From an uncultured Lachnospiraceae bacterium (GTDB lineage Bacteria > Bacillota > Clostridia > Lachnospirales > Lachnospiraceae): 37,370 nucleotides of DNA. The stretch covers positions 1 to 37,370 of the forward strand of contig CANQBX010000037.1 of assembly GCA_947589095.1 (NCBI GenBank), given 5' to 3'. A model generated the notes under the pieces. The model saw only the letters and a list, made by a program, of their open reading frames with translations, searched no databases and was not told where the DNA came from. Of this stretch, positions 37,318 through 37,370 are shown one piece after another (the stretch's first letter is position 1; every line of letters begins with the position of its first letter). The position numbers were made by a program, and so were the translations under genes.

Positions 37318-37370
37318 ATTCAGGGCAGACAAAAAGAGCAGCCTGTATAGAAACTGAAGCTGCCCTGAAT
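37318..37370 (-). terminator. Inverted repeat/terminator at the right edge
   Basis: Outer arms ATTCAGGGCAG/CTGCCCTGAAT (11 bp). An inner GCAGC/GCTGC stem is followed on the minus strand by TCTTTTTG. It probably ends a minus-strand gene lying right of the window. Confidence 0.6.

Overview
The window holds two kinds of DNA joined near position 26,150. Positions 1 to about 26,150 are AT-rich and nearly all coding is on the minus strand, in tightly packed, often overlapping small genes. This is the replication and regulation arm of a temperate phage, read as an integrated prophage. From about 26,150 to the right end the DNA is GC-rich with ordinary housekeeping genes on both strands. Class II GalT, CotF-type spore-coat genes, a methionine T-box, DegV and a Gx-type transporter point to a spore-forming Firmicute, most likely a Lachnospiraceae-like gut Clostridia. 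That assignment is inference from gene content.

The phage lies inside a host ABC-F ATPase gene. The open reading frame stops inside the Walker A motif of the second ATPase domain, exactly where base composition changes. The other half of that gene and the rest of the phage (structural genes, integrase) must lie left of the window.

Phage layout, read right to left in the direction of transcription: a SNF2-type helicase; a MerR-like regulator; a replication operon (winged-helix initiator with internal direct repeats, DnaC-like loader, DnaB-like helicase); Rha-like and XRE regulators; a divergent lysogeny switch with a plus-strand repressor and an array of TACTGTTTAACAGTA operators; then a primase, a sigma-70-family factor, a gp32-like ssDNA-binding protein, a family A DNA polymerase, an MT-A70 methylase, a Cas4/RecB-like nuclease, a RecU-like resolvase and a RecA-like recombinase. 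A long tail of small unknown genes follows, including an Hjc-like nuclease, an MmcB-like nuclease and a MazG-like protein. A repeat protein runs off the left edge. The phage therefore carries a nearly complete replisome and recombination kit.

The main discovery is a family of eight identically spaced elements, TCTAAA-N16-GATTA(N)GTTA, each just upstream of a minus-strand gene and often directly after a terminator or stop codon. They look like promoters of a non-host class, and the phage encodes its own sigma factor. In at least four copies the 5' half of the element is complementary to the Shine-Dalgarno region of the gene it precedes. Read-through mRNA would hide the ribosome site, while mRNA started at the element would expose it. 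This resembles the early/late switch known for T4 genes e, soc and 49.

Host side: the truncated ABC-F gene, two small CotF-like genes, an EamA transporter, an ApbE lipoprotein, a PAP2-family membrane protein, class II galT, a Gx transporter, a T-box-controlled AT-richer second-type methionyl-tRNA synthetase, and a DegV protein. Gene boundaries were chosen from Shine-Dalgarno spacing. Nine small genes or start-site revisions rest on my own translation of the sequence.
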